A stretch of DNA of 64,000 nucleotides, from assembly GCF_036227565.1 (NCBI RefSeq), contig NZ_CP109460.1, positions 434,001 to 498,000 on the forward strand. The letters are read 5' to 3'. Source of the stretch: Streptomyces sp. NBC_01454 (GTDB lineage: Bacteria > Actinomycetota > Actinomycetes > Streptomycetales > Streptomycetaceae). The notes below the pieces were generated by a model. The model worked only from the letters and a program-made list of their open reading frames with translations, made no database searches and was not told the origin of the DNA. Below are positions 1 to 8,805 of this stretch, in pieces. Made by a program: the position numbers and the translations under genes. Within the stretch, counting starts at the first letter, position 1. Every line of letters begins with the position of its first letter.

Positions 1-20
1 GGAGCGCGACGGACCGGTCA

Positions 21-46
21 CCGGCACCGGCACCGGCACCGGCAGC
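21..46. repeat. CCGGCA short tandem repeat
   Basis: Four successive copies of CCGGCA lie just upstream of the first gene. This is a simple 6-bp repeat with no coding role that I can see. It sits 50-70 bp upstream of the start codon at 94, so it could fall in the promoter or 5' leader. Confidence 0.6.
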
Positions 47-93
47 CGCGGACCTTCCGCGCGAAGACCTCCGTCGCCGCAAAGGAGCCCTGT

Positions 94-603
94 ATGAACG
101 CCAGCACGGACCTGCTCGTCGATGCCTTCGGCCGGATCCAGGAGGTCGTCGAGGACGTGGTCAGCGGGCTCGACCCCGATGAACTCAGCACCCGCCCCGA
201 GGACGACGCCAACTCCATCGGCTGGCTGGTCTGGCACCTCACCCGGATCCAGGACGACCATCTGGCCGGCGTGGCCGGCACCGAGCAGATCTGGACCGCG
301 GACGGCTGGTACGACCGTTTCGGGCTCCCCTTCGCCGCCGACGACACCGGCTTCGCCCACTCCACCAAGGACGTGGCAGCGGTACGGGACCTGAGCGGGC
401 AGCTGTTGACGGACTATCACGGCGCGGTGCACGACAACACGGTGCAGTACCTCGCCGGGATCGACGACAAGGACATGAAGCGGGTCATCGACCGCGCCTG
501 GACGCCGCCCGTCACCCTGGGAGTCCGTCTGGTCAGCGTGGTCGCCGACGATCTCCAGCACGCCGGACAGGCCGCCTACGTACGCGGCCTGCTGGGCCGT
601 TGA
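94..603 (+). CDS. DinB/DUF664-family protein
   Basis: A 169-residue protein of the DinB four-helix bundle superfamily (DUF664 type), typically thiol- or metal-dependent enzymes in mycothiol-producing actinobacteria; the substrate is unknown. The likely metal-site histidines are visible: WHLTRIQDDH (about residues 47-56, H48 and H56) and the C-terminal DLQHAGQAAY (H156). The ATG at 94 is preceded by AAAGGAG at good spacing. It is convergent with the phosphoesterase gene and ends 22 bp from it. The family call is firm; the specific reaction cannot be deduced. Confidence 0.85.
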   Translation: MNASTDLLVDAFGRIQEVVEDVVSGLDPDELSTRPEDDANSIGWLVWHLTRIQDDHLAGVAGTEQIWTADGWYDRFGLPFAADDTGFAHSTKDVAAVRDLSGQLLTDYHGAVHDNTVQYLAGIDDKDMKRVIDRAWTPPVTLGVRLVSVVADDLQHAGQAAYVRGLLGR

Positions 604-625
604 GGAGCCGGGTGGACCTCCGGCC

Positions 626-1129
626 TCATCTCCGCTGCGGCAGACGGTGCAGCTCCACCGCGGTGAGCCGGCCCGCCGCGATCTCCGCGGTCATATAGGT
701 GCAGTACGGCTGCCGGCGGCGGTCGGTCGGTGAGCCCGGGTTCAGCAGGCGCAGCCGGTCGCCGGCCGTGGAGTCCCAGGGGATGTGGCTGTGGCCGAAG
801 ACCAGGACGTCCAGGCCGGGGAACCGTTCGGCACACCGGCGCTCCCGCCCCTGCGCCGGGCCCGTCTCGTGCACCACGCCCAGCCGCACTCCGGCCAGTT
901 CCGCGTACGCCACCTCGGGCAGCCGGGAGCGCAGTTCCGGGCCGTCGTTGTTCCCGTACACCCCGATCAGCCGGGCGGCACGCTCCTCCAGCAGGTCCAG
1001 GGTCGCGGCGTCGACCCAGTCACCGGCATGCACGACGACATCGGCGCGCGGCACCTCGTCGAGCAGCTGCGGCGGCAGCACCTTGGCGCGCCGGGGCAGA
1101 TGGGTGTCGGAGACGAGCAGCAGACGCAC
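626..1129 (-). CDS. Calcineurin-like metallophosphoesterase (YfcE/MJ0936 type)
   Basis: A 167-residue small metallophosphoesterase. All blocks of the fold are present: SDTH (D8, H10), HAGD (H34-D37), YGNND (58-62), a lone H87 (VVHETG) and GHSH (112-115), which together bind the dimetal centre. Compact members of this class (YfcE, MJ0936) hydrolyse phosphodiesters. I chose the GTG start at 1129 because GAGGAG lies 6-7 nt upstream and the protein then starts directly with the first beta strand; a longer upstream frame lacks homology. It sits between a convergent DinB gene and an SDR on the same strand. Confidence 0.88.
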   Translation of the reverse strand: MRLLLVSDTHLPRRAKVLPPQLLDEVPRADVVVHAGDWVDAATLDLLEERAARLIGVYGNNDGPELRSRLPEVAYAELAGVRLGVVHETGPAQGRERRCAERFPGLDVLVFGHSHIPWDSTAGDRLRLLNPGSPTDRRRQPYCTYMTAEIAAGRLTAVELHRLPQRR

Positions 1130-1170
1130 GGGACTCTCCTCGGCAGGGCGCACGGAGACGACAGGGCGAT

Positions 1171-1221
1171 CGGTGTTCCTGGACGGTCGGTGTTCTCGGG
1201 CGGTCAGTGTTCCTGGGCGGT
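1171..1221. repeat. 17-bp tandem repeat, three copies
   Basis: Three head-to-tail 17-bp units (1171-1187, 1188-1204, 1205-1221) share the core GTGTTCCTGG and differ at a few positions. The array spans the stop codon of the SDR gene at 1204-1206, so the last unit codes for the SDR C-terminus. The period is not a multiple of three, so this looks like slippage-prone DNA rather than a protein repeat. Confidence 0.75.
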
Positions 1222-2028
1222 CGGCCGCACCATGATCTCGTTGATCGCCACATGTGCCGGCTGGGTGACCATGAAGACGAGGGAGCGGGCGATGTCCTCG
1301 GGCCGCAGCCAGCTGTCCGGCGGCAGCCCGTGGGCCGACGCGGCCTGACCGCCGCCGCGGGTCATCTCCGTCGTCGTCATCCCCGGTTCGACCAGCCCTA
1401 CCCGGACCTGACGTCCGGTCACCTCGCGGCGCAGCGCCTCGCTGAAGGAGCACACCGCATGCTTGGTGGCTGAGTAGACGCTGTTGTCCTTGCGCGGCAC
1501 CCGGCCCGCGACCGAGCTGACGTTCACCAGATCGGCCACGCCGCGCGGCCCTGTCTCCGCCGCGCGCAGCAGATGCGGAAGCGCGGCACGGGACACCCGC
1601 AGCACCGCCCTGACGTTGAGGTCGATCATCCGGTCCCAGTCCTCGGGATCGCTCTCCGCCAGCGGGCCGCGGGCGCCGAAGCCCGCGTTGTTCACCACGA
1701 CGTCCAGTCGCCCGAAGTGCGCCATGGCCCGCTCGACCGTCTCCGCCGGCTGGGCCGCGTCGCGGAGGTCGGCGGTCAGGGCCAGGGACGTGCTGCCGTG
1801 CGCACCGAGGGACCGGGTGAGCTCCTCCAGCCGTCCGGTACGGCGGGCGACGAAGGCAACGGAGCAGCCTTCCCGGGCGAGCGCCAGCGCGGTGGCCGCG
1901 CCGATGCCGCTGGAGGCGCCGGTCACCAGCGCGACGGTGCCCGACAGCGGCATCCGGCCGTTGCCACCGGCCGCCGCGGAGGCGCGTGAGTGCGCCACCG
2001 GGGGGTGTTCGCTCTCCGAGGTGCCCAT
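1204..2028 (-). CDS. Short-chain dehydrogenase/reductase (SDR)
   Basis: A classical NAD(P)-dependent SDR of 274 residues with a Rossmann glycine motif TGASSGIG (36-43), NNAG (113-116), catalytic Ser in NVSS (169-172) and YSATK (Y185, K189). The substrate is unknown. The ATG at 2028 has AAGGAG about 10 nt upstream. An internal ATG at 1953 would start just before the Rossmann strand but lacks a ribosome site, so a 26-residue N-terminal extension is likely. It may be co-transcribed with the downstream phosphoesterase gene (75-bp gap). Confidence 0.87.
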   Translation of the reverse strand: MGTSESEHPPVAHSRASAAAGGNGRMPLSGTVALVTGASSGIGAATALALAREGCSVAFVARRTGRLEELTRSLGAHGSTSLALTADLRDAAQPAETVERAMAHFGRLDVVVNNAGFGARGPLAESDPEDWDRMIDLNVRAVLRVSRAALPHLLRAAETGPRGVADLVNVSSVAGRVPRKDNSVYSATKHAVCSFSEALRREVTGRQVRVGLVEPGMTTTEMTRGGGQAASAHGLPPDSWLRPEDIARSLVFMVTQPAHVAINEIMVRPTAQEH

Positions 2029-2496
2029 CGTGCGCGCGCTCCTTGCCCTCGTCCGTTCGGTTCGTTCGGTTCGTTCGGTTCGTTGCCTTCGTTCCCTCCG
2101 GTCCGCGGCAGCCCGCATCCCGGTCCGGTGACCCCTACCCCGCCGGGAGTCCGCTGTCCCTCCCCCTCTGCCATCTGCCGCACGGAGCAGCCCGATTCGG
2201 GGCGGAATCGGGCCAGGGGGAATCGGGCCGGACCCGCCGGATCGGCGCGGCTCGGGAAATGCGGATCACCGTCGCGGCGCCGGCCGGGCTCTCGGAGGAC
2301 GGCAATCCGGTAGCAGTCGCCCTGCGCTCCGTCCGCATTCCCTCGGCATAACGGCGGCATTCCGGCGGCATTCCGATGTCCTGCGTCCGCCCCGGCGGCG
2401 GCCGGAATTCGGCTGCGCCGCCGCGCCGTACGGTCCGCGCGAAGGCTCGGAGGGTATGAACCCCGAGAACCCCCCTTTGGCTCCCGGGAGCTGCTC
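2029..2496. other. Divergent intergenic region with short tandem repeats
   Basis: A 468-bp region between divergent genes. It holds three copies of CGTTCGGTT plus a partial (2054-2084) and two copies of an 11-bp unit GGCGGCATTCC (about 2353-2375). I see no gene. The 9-bp array lies just upstream of the SDR ribosome site and could affect its 5' leader. No clear promoter boxes were found. Confidence 0.5.
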
Positions 2497-3000
2497 ATGA
2501 AGCACACTCACCCCCTGCCCGGCGACATCGGACTCACCCGCATATCCGGCGTCACCGGCCGGTTGATCCGCTTCGGACAATGGATCAACGGAGACGGCTT
2601 CGCCGACTACGAACACGCCTTTCTGGTCCTGCCCGACGACCGGCTGCTGGAGGCCGAACCGGGCGGGGCGCGCATCGTGGCACTCGACACCTACGACGGT
2701 GACGAGGTGCGTTACGTCTGCCCGGAGGGGCTCACCGAGCGTCAGCGCGCCGCCCTCTGCGCCGCGGCCACCCGCTACACCGGGGTGCCGTACAGCTTCC
2801 TCGACTATCTGGCGATCGCCGCGCACCGGTTCCGTCTTCCCCTTCCGGGGCTGCGCCGCTATGTGGCCAGCACCCGGCACATGATCTGCTCCCAACTCGT
2901 CGACCAGTGCTATGAGGACGCCGGTGTGCATCTCTTCGCCGACGGCCGCTGGCCCGGTTATGTGACGCCGATGGCGCTGTACAAACTGCTGGCCCGCTGA
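2497..3000 (+). CDS. Permuted NlpC/P60 (YiiX-like) cysteine hydrolase
   Basis: A 167-residue protein that fits the circularly permuted papain-fold group of NlpC/P60 (YiiX/YebB-like) hydrolases. It opens with PGDIGLTR, has a catalytic-type His in YEHAFLVL (H40) and a Cys in ICSQLVDQCYEDAG (C131) late in the chain, the order expected for the permuted fold. Such proteins cleave amide or thioester bonds in lipid or peptidoglycan contexts; the substrate here is unknown. No signal peptide is evident. GGGAG precedes the ATG. Confidence 0.75.
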   Translation: MKHTHPLPGDIGLTRISGVTGRLIRFGQWINGDGFADYEHAFLVLPDDRLLEAEPGGARIVALDTYDGDEVRYVCPEGLTERQRAALCAAATRYTGVPYSFLDYLAIAAHRFRLPLPGLRRYVASTRHMICSQLVDQCYEDAGVHLFADGRWPGYVTPMALYKLLAR

Positions 3001-3090
3001 CCGGCACCCCGCCATTCCTTGCGCGGCGAGGCGAATACCATGGTCGTCGGAAGTGCGCATGGATTCCGACCGCGCGAGGGGTGACGGGAA

Positions 3091-3477
3091 ATGCGGCGAC
3101 AACCCGTACTTGTCTATGACGGCGACTGTGCCTTTTGCACGTCCTCCGTGCGGTTCGCGGAACGCCGGCTGCGTCCGCGCTGCACCGCCACGCCCTGGCA
3201 GTTCGCCGATCTCACCGGGCTGGGGATCACCCAACAGCGCGCGGAGCACGAGGTGTTGTGGGTGACACCGGCCGGAGACGTGCACGGTGGCGCCCAGGCC
3301 GTCGCGAAGCTGCTGCTGAGCTCCCGCGGCGCGTGGCCCGTCGTGGGAGCGCTGCTCACCCTCCCGCCCGTGCGCCGGCCGGCCCACGGCGCGTACCGCC
3401 TGATCGCCCGCAATCGTCACCGGCTGCCGGGCGGTACGGCGGCCTGTGCGATGCCCTCCTCCCGCGCCTCCCGCTAG
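3091..3477 (+). CDS. DCC-family (DUF393) thiol-disulfide oxidoreductase-like protein
   Basis: A 128-residue DUF393 protein. The N-terminal signature YDGDCAFC (9-16) supplies the CxxC pair (C13, C16) in a thioredoxin-like fold. The function is generally unassigned and redox chemistry is inferred. The gene ends against a strong convergent hairpin shared with the L,D-transpeptidase gene. Confidence 0.85.
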   Translation: MRRQPVLVYDGDCAFCTSSVRFAERRLRPRCTATPWQFADLTGLGITQQRAEHEVLWVTPAGDVHGGAQAVAKLLLSSRGAWPVVGALLTLPPVRRPAHGAYRLIARNRHRLPGGTAACAMPSSRASR

Positions 3478-3528
3478 GGCAGGACATGTCCGGACCGGGC
3501 GTGGCCTGCGCGGTGTGCGGAGGGCTCG

Positions 3529-3558
3529 GCGCCCGGTGGCAACCCCGCCATCGGGCGC
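3529..3558. terminator. Bidirectional hairpin between convergent genes
   Basis: GCGCCCG and TGGC pair with GCCA and CGGGCGC around an AACCCC loop: an 11-bp stem with one internal G/T wobble. It lies about 50 bp after the DUF393 stop and 20 bp after the L,D-transpeptidase stop, so it can serve both. No U-run is present, as is usual in Streptomyces. Confidence 0.7.
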
Positions 3559-3577
3559 TCCCCCTTGCCGGGCCGGA

Positions 3578-4309
3578 TCAGGTGCCGGACTTACGGCCGT
3601 AGACGTAGACGTCGTCGCCGTTCTTCAGCAGGGACCAGTACTTCTTGGCGTCGCCGGTGCGCATGTTGACGCAGCCGTGCGAGCCGGGGGCCGACCAGAC
3701 GCTGCCGCTGATGGAGTGGAACGCCTGACCACCGTCGAAGAACTGGCTGTACGGCATGGCCACGTGATAGATCGTCGAATAGTGGTGCAGGTTGCGCCAG
3801 TAGATCTTCTTGGCGCCGGTGCGGGTCTCGTAACCGTCGCGACCGGTGCGGATCGGCACCGGCCCGTACACCAGCTTCGATCCGTCCTGGACCCAGCTGA
3901 GCTGGCGGGTCAGATCGACGCAGGCTATCCGCCCCTTGTCGGTGGGGCACTTGTGCGCCTTGTTGGGGTTGTTCCCGGCCGCCTCCTGCTGCGCCACCAC
4001 CTTCATCACACCCCAGGTGACAGGGCCCGCGTAGCCGATGTTCGGGGAGATGCCGTGGCTGGTCTGGAAGTCACGGATCGCCCGGCAGTCGGCGGCCGAC
4101 TGCCGGCCGTCCACCGGACGCCCGAGGAACTTCTCGGCCTGCTTCTGGTAGGGGCCGCGGGCGGCGGTGCACGAGGACGCGGTGGCGGCCTGGGCCGTGG
4201 AGCCGAAGGCCACCGTCAGCGGAACGGTCAGCGCCGTGAAGGCGAGCGCGGCGCCCACCCGGCGGCCGGCGGCGGACCGCCGCACACGCAGGTTCAGTCG
4301 TCTTTTCAT
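3578..4309 (-). CDS. Secreted L,D-transpeptidase (YkuD) with N-terminal binding domain
   Basis: A 243-residue exported enzyme predicted to form 3-3 peptidoglycan cross-links or attach proteins to peptidoglycan. An Arg-rich signal peptide ends near AQA-A (about residue 41). A PG_binding_1-like helical module follows (about 50-105, with IRDFQTSHGISPNIGYAGP), then the YkuD domain with H198 and SHGCVN (210-215), where C213 is the nucleophile. The length is short for an actinobacterial Ldt because the Ig-like domains are absent. ATG at 4309. Confidence 0.88.
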   Translation of the reverse strand: MKRRLNLRVRRSAAGRRVGAALAFTALTVPLTVAFGSTAQAATASSCTAARGPYQKQAEKFLGRPVDGRQSAADCRAIRDFQTSHGISPNIGYAGPVTWGVMKVVAQQEAAGNNPNKAHKCPTDKGRIACVDLTRQLSWVQDGSKLVYGPVPIRTGRDGYETRTGAKKIYWRNLHHYSTIYHVAMPYSQFFDGGQAFHSISGSVWSAPGSHGCVNMRTGDAKKYWSLLKNGDDVYVYGRKSGT

Positions 4310-4455
4310 GCCCGGTAGGACTGTTTGCCCGACCCGCCGGTTGCAGGCGTGACCGACCCGAAATATCTGCTACGTCACCGTGTGCCCCCGACTGCGGTGC
4401 GCGCCGCACCGGTGACCATGATCCGGATGCCCCGGCCCCCGGAGGTGGCGCCCGC

Positions 4456-4484
4456 CGGCGGACGGAGGGGCAGGCCGTCCGCCG
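4456..4484 (-). terminator. Hairpin terminator of the small secreted protein gene
   Basis: CGGCGGACGG and CCGTCCGCCG form a perfect 10-bp stem (11 bp with the flanking pair) with a 9-nt loop. It starts 13 nt after the TCA-encoded stop of the minus-strand gene at 4498. Confidence 0.65.
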
Positions 4485-4497
4485 GGGGCCGGCACCC

Positions 4498-4923
4498 TCA
4501 GAGGACCGCGACGGTCTCCTGCTGCGCGTAGCTGAAACCGTCGTCATCGAAGTAGTGGACGGCGGCCTTCACCTTGTCGCCCTTGCCGAAGTGCGAACCG
4601 GCGGCCACTTTGAGGTTCATCTGCGCCGTGTGGTCGGCGTAGTCGCAGATGAGCTTGTCCTTCTTGATCGTCCCGGCGGCCTCCGAGAGGTCGTGACCGG
4701 TCGAGATCTTGGAGACGTTGGCGACCAGCTGATGGTTCATGCCGGGGTCACAGGAGTAGGTGACCTTCACCTGCAGGCCCGGGGCGTGCAGGGCGACCTT
4801 GTCGATCGCCAGGACGTTGGCCTTGGCGAACGCGGCCGGCGCCGCGGCCAGCGCACCGGCGCCGACCAGGACGGTGACGGCCGCGGTGCCGGCCAGGCGG
4901 CGCCGGAGACGGGATGAGTGCAT
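4498..4923 (-). CDS. Small secreted protein of unknown function
   Basis: A 141-residue protein with a typical signal peptide (RLRRR, a hydrophobic core, cleavage near AFA-KA at residue 33). The mature part is about 108 residues, probably all-beta, with one pair of cysteines (C58 in TYSCDP, C93 in LICDYAD) that could form a disulfide. I do not recognise a named domain. The ATG at 4923 has a strong GGAAGGA site; a longer frame to 5025 has none. It has its own terminator and lies upstream of, and on the same strand as, the L,D-transpeptidase gene. Confidence 0.75.
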   Translation of the reverse strand: MHSSRLRRRLAGTAAVTVLVGAGALAAAPAAFAKANVLAIDKVALHAPGLQVKVTYSCDPGMNHQLVANVSKISTGHDLSEAAGTIKKDKLICDYADHTAQMNLKVAAGSHFGKGDKVKAAVHYFDDDGFSYAQQETVAVL

Positions 4924-5229
4924 CGGGTTTCCTTCCCCCCTGCGCAGCCACCCCGGTCCGAGCGGCGGAGAAATATCCGCCTGTGCGGGCGACTGCGACA
5001 GATATTCGTTTTGGCTCGGGATCATACGTGATCTTCACCGACCGAACCGAATGTTTATTCGCATCGGGTCGGCCGCCCCGCCGCCCGGGAAGCCACGCCG
5101 GACACACCCATCGATGACCGTCCGCAAGAAGTCGGCCACTTAGTGTGCTCATGGTGGCTCTTCGTGGCGCCCGCGGGGAGCCGCCGCCCCAGGCTCCGCC
5201 AGGAGCACCTCGCCCAGAAGGGATGACCC

Positions 5230-5718
5230 ATGATCACCGATGCCCTGCGCGCGGAGTACGAGCAGCGCTTCACCACGTACGACACCGACGGCGACGGCTA
5301 TCTGACCGCCCAGGACTTCACCGAGCGGGCCCGGATCCTCGCGGACGCGGTGGGTGAGCCCGAGAGCTCGGCCAAGGCGGCGGCTCTGCGGACGGGGATG
5401 CGCCACACCTTCGAGCAGCTCGCCGACCTGGCCGACGTGGAGCGTGCGGGCCGCCTGGACCGGGAGCAGTTCATCAAGGCGTTCACCCGCGCCGCCACGT
5501 CGGGAGCCATCGGCACGGTCGTGGGCCCGTCGATCGCCGCGACCATCGCACTCGCCGACACCGACGGGGACGGCGTCGTCAGCCGGGAGGACTTCGCGAC
5601 GCTGCACGAGGCGGCGGGGTACTCGGCCGCCCAGGCGGACGCGGCCTTCACGGCACTGGACCAGAACGGTGAGGGGCGGCTGCTGGTCGAGGCATGGCAG
5701 GCCGCCGTCAGCGAGTAA
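5230..5718 (+). CDS. EF-hand calcium-binding protein (calerythrin-like)
   Basis: A 162-residue soluble protein with four EF-hand positions, the layout of calerythrin and related actinomycete calcium sensors. EF1 (D18, DTDGDGYLTAQD) and EF3 (D110, DTDGDGVVSRED) are canonical 12-residue loops. EF2 (about 69-80, DVERAGRLDREQ) has lost key acidic ligands, and EF4 (about 144-155, DQNGEGRLLVEA) is degenerate at the last position. Two sites, and perhaps EF4, should bind calcium. It is cytoplasmic and its targets are unknown. ATG with AGGGATGACCC upstream. Confidence 0.88.
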   Translation: MITDALRAEYEQRFTTYDTDGDGYLTAQDFTERARILADAVGEPESSAKAAALRTGMRHTFEQLADLADVERAGRLDREQFIKAFTRAATSGAIGTVVGPSIAATIALADTDGDGVVSREDFATLHEAAGYSAAQADAAFTALDQNGEGRLLVEAWQAAVSE

Positions 5719-5798
5719 CCGTCGCCGTCAGGAGCGATCGCCGGCAGCGACGCATGCGTACGGCCGCTCCGGCCAGGGTGGTGTGAGCCGCCCGCCGC

Positions 5799-7414
5799 TC
5801 ACGGCCGGAAGGTCGCCGCGAGACCGGACACCAGCTCCGGACCGCTCACCTGCGCAGAGCGCAGGCCCACGTAGCCGTCGGGGCGGATGACGAACCCCGC
5901 GCCGCCGGCCGCACCATAGCGCTGCCGGAACTCGCCCCGCGCATCCTGGACGACGGGCAGCGGCAGGCCGTCCGCCGGGGTGTGCACAGCCACGATCACC
6001 CAGACGTCCAGCCGGCCGTGCGCCGCGCTCCGCGCCGCTGCCACCACCTCCTCGTACGCCGCCAGTTGTGCCTCCTGGTCCGCGTAGAGCAGCACGGTGT
6101 GCTCCTGGCCGCGCAGCAGATCGAACAGGCGGGACGGGAAGGCGGTGAGGCCGAAGCGGAGACCGCCGCAGTCCGGTGCCCGGTCCCCGGGCGCGGGGCC
6201 CCGGTGCGGCGCCGGGCCGGGAACGGCGAGCGGGCTGCCCCGGTAGGTGACGAGGAGCTGGGCCTCGCGCCGGATCAGCGTCGACGGGTCGTCCGGATCC
6301 GCCTGGATGCCGGCGCCGGCGTGCCGCACCGTCCGCTGCACCACCTCCTCGCCCACGGGGCGGCGCTCGGCGTCGTAGCTGCGCAGGAGCTGCGCGCTCG
6401 CCGTCGACCGCACCGCCATGGCGACCTTCCAGGCGAGGTTGCAGGCGTCCTGGATCCCGGTGTTCATGCCCTGGGCGCCCGTGGGCGGATGGATGTGGGC
6501 GGCGTCCCCCGCGAGGAAGACCCGGTCCGTTCCGTAGTGGTCCACCAGGCGGTGGCTGATCCGGAAGACCGAGGACCAGCGAAGGCGGGAGGCGGTGGTG
6601 GGCTCGGGCGCGAGCCGGTCCAGAACGGCCTGGATGTGTTCCAGGCCGGGGCCCGGCCCACCCTCCAAGCCGTGCGACACGCCCTCTTCTGCGTCCGGTG
6701 GGGCGCGGGAGAGTTCGGGCGGGACGAGCATGGACATCCGGTAGCGGTTGCGGCCGGGCAGCGGGATGCAGACCAGCAGATCGTCGGTGCGCCCGTCGCG
6801 CTGGTGCAGGGACCGGATCGCGTAGCCGGACGGCAGTTCCCAGTCGACCTCGACGTCCCCCAGCATGTACTCCTCGGGAAGCGCGGCGCCCTCGAAGCCG
6901 AGCCCGAGGATCTGCGGACGACGCTGTGGGCGCCGTCGCACCCGAGGAGATACCGGGCGCTGACCTGCTCCTGGGCGCCGGACGGCAGCGCGAGATCCGC
7001 CCGGACCCCGTCGGCGTCCTCCTCGAAGCCGACCAGCTCGGTGCCGCGTTCGACCCGGCCCCCGCCGCGCACGAGAACGTCCTCCAGGATCCGCTCGGTG
7101 TCGTTCTGCGGAAGCACGGCGAAGCCGTACGGCACCTCCGGCGGCAGCGTCAGCTCCACCCGCGCCTGCCGGGCGCCGTTGACGTAGAGCAGCTGGCCGC
7201 GCATCGGCGCCGCGGCCGCCAGGATCTCCCGGACCACCCCCATGCGGTCCCAGAGCTCCAGCGTTCCGGGCTGGATGCCCACCGCCTTGGCGTACGGCTG
7301 CCGTGCGGGCAGCCTGTCGACGATGCGGCACTCCACCCCCCGGCGCCGCAGCTCCCCGGCCGCCGTCAGCCCGACCGGCCCGGCCCCCACGACCAGCACC
7401 TCCACGTCGGCCAC
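5799..7414 (-). pseudogene. FAD-dependent aromatic monooxygenase, frameshifted
   Basis: A PHBH/PheA-type flavin monooxygenase of about 538 residues split by a single-base deletion. The N-terminal frame (from the GTG at 7414, AGGAGG site) carries the dinucleotide motif GAGPVGL and the middle motif GCDGAHSVVR. The frame then breaks near 6911-6914. The second frame continues as ILGLGFEGAALPEEYM and carries GDAAHIHPPTGAQGMNTG and an intact C-terminus ending at 5799. Restoring one A (giving VVRKILGLG) rejoins the frames, and the total length is one base short of a multiple of three. It could be a true pseudogene or a sequencing error; either way the family call is secure. The position relative to neighbours gives no substrate clue. 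Confidence 0.85.
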
Positions 7415-8026
7415 GGCCCGGCCTCCTGTCGAGAGACGCACTCCTCTCCAATGCAGCACAGGGCCGGGCAGCTGTCTATTTCGTGGGGGTGGGAGGGCAT
7501 GGGGGCTTGCCGGGGGGCCTGCGGGGGTGACCGAGCAGGGCGGCCACGGCCGGCGCGTGGCAACCGTCCGGCTCTTGCGCGTGCCCGCTCGCCCCCGGTT
7601 GCGGTACCGGTCCGGGACGGATCGTTGCATCGCGCCGGCGCCCGTGCGCGGTGCATGCGGACCTGCGCAGCGCGTGCATCACGTGCGCCGGATGCGCTCG
7701 GCGGACACCCCGCGGCCGGGCAGGTGATCGCGGGGCCCGTGGGTGTCATGCGCCTCGGGCGGGAGCGGTGCGCCCCTGCCCGTCTGATCAGGTGCGCCGC
7801 ACACAGGCACGGCCGCGCACCGACGGCAAGGGGGCAAGGCGGGCAGCGACGGCGCTCCCGCGCGCTCTGCCGGGGCCAACTCGGAGCATGATTGTCTCGT
7901 CCCCGTCAAATTCACGGCGCCGTACGGAAATGCGGTTCGAGTGCGACTCGAACAGCACACCATTACGGCGCCGGGTTTCCTCACACGCCGCCAGGCAACT
8001 GCGCGGCGGGCGACGGGAGTACCCGC
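7415..8026. other. Long divergent intergenic region upstream of the Rpf-like gene
   Basis: A 612-bp non-coding stretch between a decayed monooxygenase and the transglycosylase gene. The left 450 bp show nothing I can support. The right end holds the inverted repeat at 7935-7953 and two copies of ACGGCGCCG (about 7915-7923 and 7964-7972) flanking it. I looked for a c-di-AMP (ydaO-type) riboswitch, known upstream of some actinomycete rpf genes, and did not see its conserved core. Confidence 0.5.
7935..7953. promoter_or_regulatory. Perfect inverted repeat, candidate operator
   Basis: GTTCGAGT-GCG-ACTCGAAC: 8-bp arms with a 3-bp centre, 74 bp upstream of the Rpf-like start codon. The symmetry and spacing fit a dimeric regulator site or a small leader hairpin. 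It is flanked by a repeated ACGGCGCCG. Confidence 0.5.
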
Positions 8027-8719
8027 ATGGAATTTCGTCAGGCATCGGAATCGGCGGCCCGGAATGAATTCCGGGGCCACGGGATCCGGAGCATCACTGC
8101 GGCGGCCGTCCTGCTGGCGGCCGGTGCGCTGAACCTCGCGGCCGGGCAGCCGGCCGAGGCCCGGGGCAGCGGAGCCTGGGACCGTCTGGCCGGGTGCGAG
8201 AGCGGAGGGAACTGGCGTATCGACACGGGGAACGGCTTCTCCGGAGGGCTGCAACTCGCCCACTCCACCTGGCACTCGTTCGGCGGCGGCAGCTACGCGT
8301 CACGGGCCGCGCGGGCTACCCGCGCACAGCAGATTCAGGTCGCGGAGCGGGTATTGGCCCGTCAGGGCTGGGGTGCCTGGCCGGCCTGCTCGGCCTCCCT
8401 GGGCCTCAACTCGGCCACCCGGCACAGCGCGCCACGGGCCGGCACCGCGCACGTCGCCCCGAAGCGGCATGCCGGGGCGGCGGCCCACAGCCGGGTACGG
8501 CATCCGCAGACTCACGAGAAGCGCCACAAAGAGGGACCCCATCGGAGTACCGGCGGGTCGCTCGTCGTCAACGCCGGGGACACGGTGAGCGGCCTCGCCT
8601 CTGCACACGGATACGGCTGGCAGGAATTCTACCGGCTGAACCGAAAGGTGATCGGGGCGAATCCGGACCTCATTTACCCCGGAATGCGACTGGCCGTGCC
8701 GCATACCGCCGGCCACTGA
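8027..8719 (+). CDS. Rpf-like transglycosylase with C-terminal LysM
   Basis: A 230-residue secreted muralytic enzyme. A signal or TM segment (about 20-45) is followed by the resuscitation-promoting-factor transglycosylase core GAWDRLAGCESGGNW with catalytic E58, the downstream GFSGGLQLAHSTW and a closing WPACSASLGL. A basic linker leads to one LysM domain (about 185-228, VVNAGDTVSGLASAHGYG). It should cleave peptidoglycan at the cell surface during germination or growth. The ATG at 8027 has CGGGAG upstream; the frame is open further but without homology. It is an Rpf-family protein; I do not assign a specific rpf letter. Confidence 0.88.
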   Translation: MEFRQASESAARNEFRGHGIRSITAAAVLLAAGALNLAAGQPAEARGSGAWDRLAGCESGGNWRIDTGNGFSGGLQLAHSTWHSFGGGSYASRAARATRAQQIQVAERVLARQGWGAWPACSASLGLNSATRHSAPRAGTAHVAPKRHAGAAAHSRVRHPQTHEKRHKEGPHRSTGGSLVVNAGDTVSGLASAHGYGWQEFYRLNRKVIGANPDLIYPGMRLAVPHTAGH

Positions 8720-8805
8720 ACACGCCCTGAATTCACGGGATTTACCCGGCCCGGCAGCCGGCGCTCCGGCCGGGGGAATCCGCTGATGGTCCACTCCTGA
8801 ACGGC

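Noticed and set aside
2029..2118. Extending the SDR upstream through the CGTTCGGTT repeat
   Set aside because: The extension would encode an Arg-Thr-Glu repeat, has no ribosome site, and the ATG at 2028 has a good one.
7931..7960. A tRNA T-arm-like GGTTCGAGT stretch
   Set aside because: It is one arm of a symmetric palindrome; no acceptor, D or anticodon stem can be drawn around it.
7415..8026. A ydaO-type c-di-AMP riboswitch upstream of the Rpf-like gene
   Set aside because: Known for some actinomycete rpf genes, but I could not identify the conserved core elements; an Rfam scan would decide.
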